DNA of 8,656 nt from an uncultured Pyrinomonas sp. (lineage in GTDB: Bacteria; Acidobacteriota; Blastocatellia; Pyrinomonadales; Pyrinomonadaceae). The DNA is taken from the NCBI GenBank assembly GCA_937135995.1, contig CAKZOF010000452.1, positions 1-8,656 on the forward strand, in the 5' to 3' direction. Of this stretch, positions 6,676 through 8,656 are shown one piece after another. Positions within the stretch are counted from its first letter, which is position 1; each line of letters begins with the position of its first letter. Position numbers and translations under genes: made by a program. The notes under the pieces were generated by a model, which did not search any database, had not been told where the DNA came from, and saw nothing but the letters and a program-made list of their open reading frames with translations.

Positions 6676-7419
6676 ATGAGCAGAAGATCTTTGTTGGTTT
6701 CAAACCTTCTCTACATCTCGCTTGCTCTCGCTTGCGCCAAGCAGCCTGTGGTTCAGACGAACAACGTGCCCACAGCCACGCCTGCGCCTACGCTAATGGG
6801 CGAGGCCATTCCGCTCAGCGGGCAAGTTCCATCGACGCAAGGTGAGTTTGGCGGACAAAGTGGAGCAATCGCGCCAGTCGCATCGCCCTCGCCGGTCGCT
6901 CCGCTGGATGCTCCCGGTGTGCCTTCCAGCAACGCGCCGGCGAGCGGTTCGTCGGGACGAGGATTTGTCGGCGGCGGCGTCGCCCTTTCGGGGCGCGTCT
7001 CTTCCGTCGAAGAGGCGATGCGCGATCTCGGCGCGCGCACAGTCGGCAACGAGATTCGAGTCGATTTGCCGTCGGACGTATTGTTCGATTTCGACAAATA
7101 CGACATCCGCCCAGACGCGGAAGCGACGCTCAACAAGCTCCTCGCTATCATTCAGGCGCAGTCGGGCGGTGGAACCATACGCATCGAAGGTCACACCGAT
7201 TCGATTGCGAGCGATGCGTACAATCAAAGGTTATCCGAACGGCGGGCCAACGCGGTCAAAGAATGGTTGGCTGCGCGAGGGGTGGCGCGCAGTCGAATGT
7301 TGACGCGCGGATTCGGCGAACGCCGTCCGCGCGCACCGAACACAAACCCCGACGGTTCGGACAATCCCGAAGGGCGACAGTTGAACCGACGAGTCGAGAT
7401 ATTCATCGCCCGAGGTTGA
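6676..7419 (+). CDS. OmpA-family peptidoglycan-binding lipoprotein
   Basis: 247 residues when started at ATG 6676, preceded by AGGAG (6661-6665). An upstream in-frame start at 6592 would add 28 Arg-rich residues and bury the signal peptide, so I prefer 6676. The N-terminus (MSRRSLLVSNLLYISLALAC) is a signal peptide with Cys20 as likely lipidation site; Ala at -3 makes the lipobox somewhat atypical. Residues ~21-110 are a disordered Pro/Ser/Ala/Gly linker. The OmpA C-like domain covers ~125-247: VLFDFDKYDIRPDA (135-148), EGHTDS (171-176), YNQRLSERRANAVKEWL (182-198) and a final RQLNRRVEIFI. Asp175 and Arg190 sit at the spacing of the pair that holds diaminopimelate in OmpA. The protein should anchor the outer membrane to the cell wall (Pal/YiaD type). 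It lies 165 nt after the lipoprotein gene, so it may be co-transcribed or have its own promoter. Confidence 0.93.
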   Translation: MSRRSLLVSNLLYISLALACAKQPVVQTNNVPTATPAPTLMGEAIPLSGQVPSTQGEFGGQSGAIAPVASPSPVAPLDAPGVPSSNAPASGSSGRGFVGGGVALSGRVSSVEEAMRDLGARTVGNEIRVDLPSDVLFDFDKYDIRPDAEATLNKLLAIIQAQSGGGTIRIEGHTDSIASDAYNQRLSERRANAVKEWLAARGVARSRMLTRGFGERRPRAPNTNPDGSDNPEGRQLNRRVEIFIARG

Positions 7420-7702
7420 ATCCAATCGCGCCGCAAGAGGCGAATCCGAAAGCCGATGGCGAACAATCCTCGCATCGGTTCTCGGTCCTTGCGCGCATTT
7501 TGCTTGAGGGTTGATTACCGTCGCTGAATCGGCTTTCAAAGGACTTGTAACCGCATAAGGCGCGCATTGAACTACTGCCTGCTGGTGAACGTCATGCTGT
7601 AGCTAGATCTGGTGGCGCGTGGAATGGTGGCGCATCTTCGCCAAGATTTCGTTTCTTCTTGACAGAAAAATCGCCTTTTTGCTACCTTTCTACTTCGCTC
7701 GT
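7420..7702. other. Intergenic region between the OmpA-like gene and tRNA-Val
   Basis: 283 nt without a credible open frame. I see no intrinsic terminator with a U-tract after the OmpA-like gene. The right end carries the tRNA promoter described separately. A 10-bp inverted repeat (7448-7457 with 7528-7537) is widely spaced and probably not meaningful. Confidence 0.6.
7659..7688 (+). promoter_or_regulatory. Promoter of tRNA-Val
   Basis: TTGACA at 7659-7664 is a perfect sigma-70 -35 hexamer. About 18 bp later, TACCTT (7683-7688) is a weak -10 candidate, ending 14 nt before the mature tRNA 5' end. The good -35 and its position support a promoter; the -10 assignment is uncertain. Confidence 0.55.
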
Positions 7703-7777
7703 AGGCGCGTAGCTCAGGGGTAGAGCGCTACTTTGACACGGTAGAGGTCAGCGGTTCAAATCCGCTCGCGCCTACCA
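7703..7777 (+). tRNA. tRNA-Val (anticodon GAC)
   Basis: 75 nt folding as a complete cloverleaf. The acceptor stem AGGCGCG (7703-7709) pairs with CGCGCCT (7767-7773), followed by discriminator A and an encoded CCA (7775-7777). The D arm is GCTC/GAGC around AGGGGTA. The anticodon stem CTACT/GGTAG (one U-G pair) encloses the loop TTGACAC, giving anticodon GAC, which reads GUC/GUU valine codons. The T arm is AGCGG/CCGCT around TTCAAAT. It stands alone with its own promoter and converges on the pilC-like gene. All invariant positions (U8, A14, U33, TTC loop) are present, so it should be functional. Confidence 0.97.
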
Positions 7778-7841
7778 TTCCTCTGGTTCTCGGACCGAAA
7801 CCCTTCGCCAGATCGCGCATTGAACTTCGTCACAAGTTAAG

Positions 7842-7855
7842 TCGCGCCGCCGCGA
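7842..7855 (-). terminator. Possible short terminator hairpin after the PilC-like gene (weak)
   Basis: Read on the minus strand, TCGCG-GCGG-CGCGA forms a 5-bp GC stem with a 4-nt loop about 15 nt after the stop codon, followed by CTTAACTTG, which has only a few T residues. It is short and the tail is poor, so this is a tentative call. Confidence 0.3.
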
Positions 7856-7870
7856 TTCTCGAGCGGGCGT

Positions 7871-8656
7871 TTAGTGTTGTTGCGCCAGCCTGCCGATGAG
7901 CGTAAAGAGCGGCATGTACATGGCGATGACGATCGAGCCGATGGTGACGCCCAAAAACGCGATCATCACCGGTTCGATCAGCGTCAGCAGGTTGGCGATG
8001 GCCGCATCGACCTCTTGCTCATAAAAATCGGCCACCTTGCCGAGCATGGCATCGAGCGCGCCCGTCTGTTCGCCGATGCCGACCATCTGCGCGACCATGT
8101 TCGGGAAGACCTCGGTCGCTTTGAGCGGTTCGACGAAGGTTTCGCCACGCTCGATCGCATCGCGGATCTTCAGGATCGCTTCTTCGATGATGACGTTGCC
8201 GGCGGTGCGCGCCGTGATCTCGAGCGCGCTCAGGATCGGCACGCCCGAAGAGAGCAGCGTAGAGAGCGTGCGCGAAAAGCGCGCGATGGCGATCTTGCGC
8301 AAGATGATGCCGAGAATCGGCAGCTTCAAAAGCAGCGCGTCGATCTGGTGCCGTCCGCGCGGCGTTTGGTAGTACTGTTTGATGGCGACGCCTAAACCGA
8401 CCAGCGCCAGAAGGATCGACAGGCCGCCCCACCCAGCAAGAAAACGACTGATGCCGACCACGATGCGCGTCGGCAACGGCAACTGCTCTCCAGGCCCGAG
8501 CAGGCCGAGAAAGATGCTCTCGAATTGCGGGATGACGAAGATCATGATCACGGCGATGACGACGATCGCAATCGCGATCACGGCCGACGGGTAGATCAAC
8601 GCCGAAACGACATCTCGTTTGAGCTTGACGATCTTCTCGATGTACGTTGCCAAACG
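7871..8656 (-). CDS. pilC: Type IV pilus / type II secretion inner-membrane platform protein PilC/GspF (5' end outside window)
   Basis: The C-terminal 261 residues of a protein normally ~400 long; the frame stays open to the right edge and the TTG at 8653 is internal, since the sequence RLATYIEKIVKLKRDVVSALIYPS is mid-protein family sequence. Hydrophobic helices lie at about residues 18-45, 75-95 and 220-255 of the visible part, as expected for GspF proteins. The second T2SSF helical domain lies between the last two and contains FSRTLSTLLSSGVPILSALE, IRDAIERGE, VGIGEQTGALDAML, FYEQEVDAAIANL and LIEPVMI, all classic for the family. PilC forms the inner-membrane platform that couples the PilB/PilT motor ATPases to pilin assembly. 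Upstream genes (pilB/pilT in many genomes) would lie to the right, outside the window. Separation from GspF of a secretion system rests on similarity to PilC sequences and is less certain than the family. Confidence 0.94.
   Translation of the reverse strand, partial: RLATYIEKIVKLKRDVVSALIYPSAVIAIAIVVIAVIMIFVIPQFESIFLGLLGPGEQLPLPTRIVVGISRFLAGWGGLSILLALVGLGVAIKQYYQTPRGRHQIDALLLKLPILGIILRKIAIARFSRTLSTLLSSGVPILSALEITARTAGNVIIEEAILKIRDAIERGETFVEPLKATEVFPNMVAQMVGIGEQTGALDAMLGKVADFYEQEVDAAIANLLTLIEPVMIAFLGVTIGSIVIAMYMPLFTLIGRLAQQH

Noticed and set aside
7448..7537. 10-bp inverted repeat GAAAGCCGAT / ATCGGCTTTC
   Set aside because: The arms are 70 nt apart with no T-run or other supporting signal; probably chance.
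7561..7826. 13-bp direct repeat CGCGCATTGAACT (7561-7573 and 7814-7826) flanking tRNA-Val, like attachment sites of an integrated element
   Set aside because: Only ~250 nt lie between the copies, they contain just the tRNA, neither copy overlaps the tRNA 3' end, and no integrase is present. One 13-bp match in a window of this size is expected by chance.

Overview
The window looks like chromosomal DNA from a GC-rich, two-membrane bacterium with type IV pili. Three things point that way: outer-membrane-type lipoproteins, an OmpA-like peptidoglycan-binding domain and a PilC/GspF protein. The large BTAD/NB-ARC/TPR regulator and the overall gene style would suit an Acidobacteriota member of the Blastocatellia/Pyrinomonas kind. 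That placement is an inference from gene style, not a database result.

Layout. (1) 1-182: the end of an unidentified + strand gene with an Ala/Pro/Ser-rich tail, followed after 4 nt by an ABC-F ATPase (187-2109), a ribosome-associated protein. (2) 2110-2483: a non-coding gap between converging genes. It holds two perfect 33-nt direct repeats separated by 36 nt, resembling a one-spacer orphan CRISPR array; no cas gene is visible. (3) 2484-5420, minus strand: a 978-residue AfsR/SARP-type STAND regulator (winged helix, BTAD, NB-ARC ATPase, TPR). (4) 5421-5583: the divergent control region. It carries three identical heptamers TGAGACG at exact 11-bp spacing just upstream of a -10-like TAAAAT, the geometry expected of a SARP operator. 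(5) 5584-7419, plus strand: a small two-helix membrane protein, a proline-rich lipoprotein with a beta-rich domain, and an OmpA-domain lipoprotein. (6) 7703-7777: tRNA-Val(GAC) with its own TTGACA promoter element. (7) 7871-8656, minus strand: the C-terminal two thirds of a PilC/GspF inner-membrane platform protein, cut by the window end.

How the parts may work together. The regulator and the envelope genes diverge from one short region that contains a SARP-like operator. The simplest reading is that the STAND regulator senses an unknown signal through its TPR/NB-ARC part and activates the small membrane protein and the lipoprotein, perhaps also the OmpA protein 165 nt further on. This local circuit is the most interesting part of the window. 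It is inferred from sequence geometry only. The CRISPR-like repeat pair is the second point of interest.
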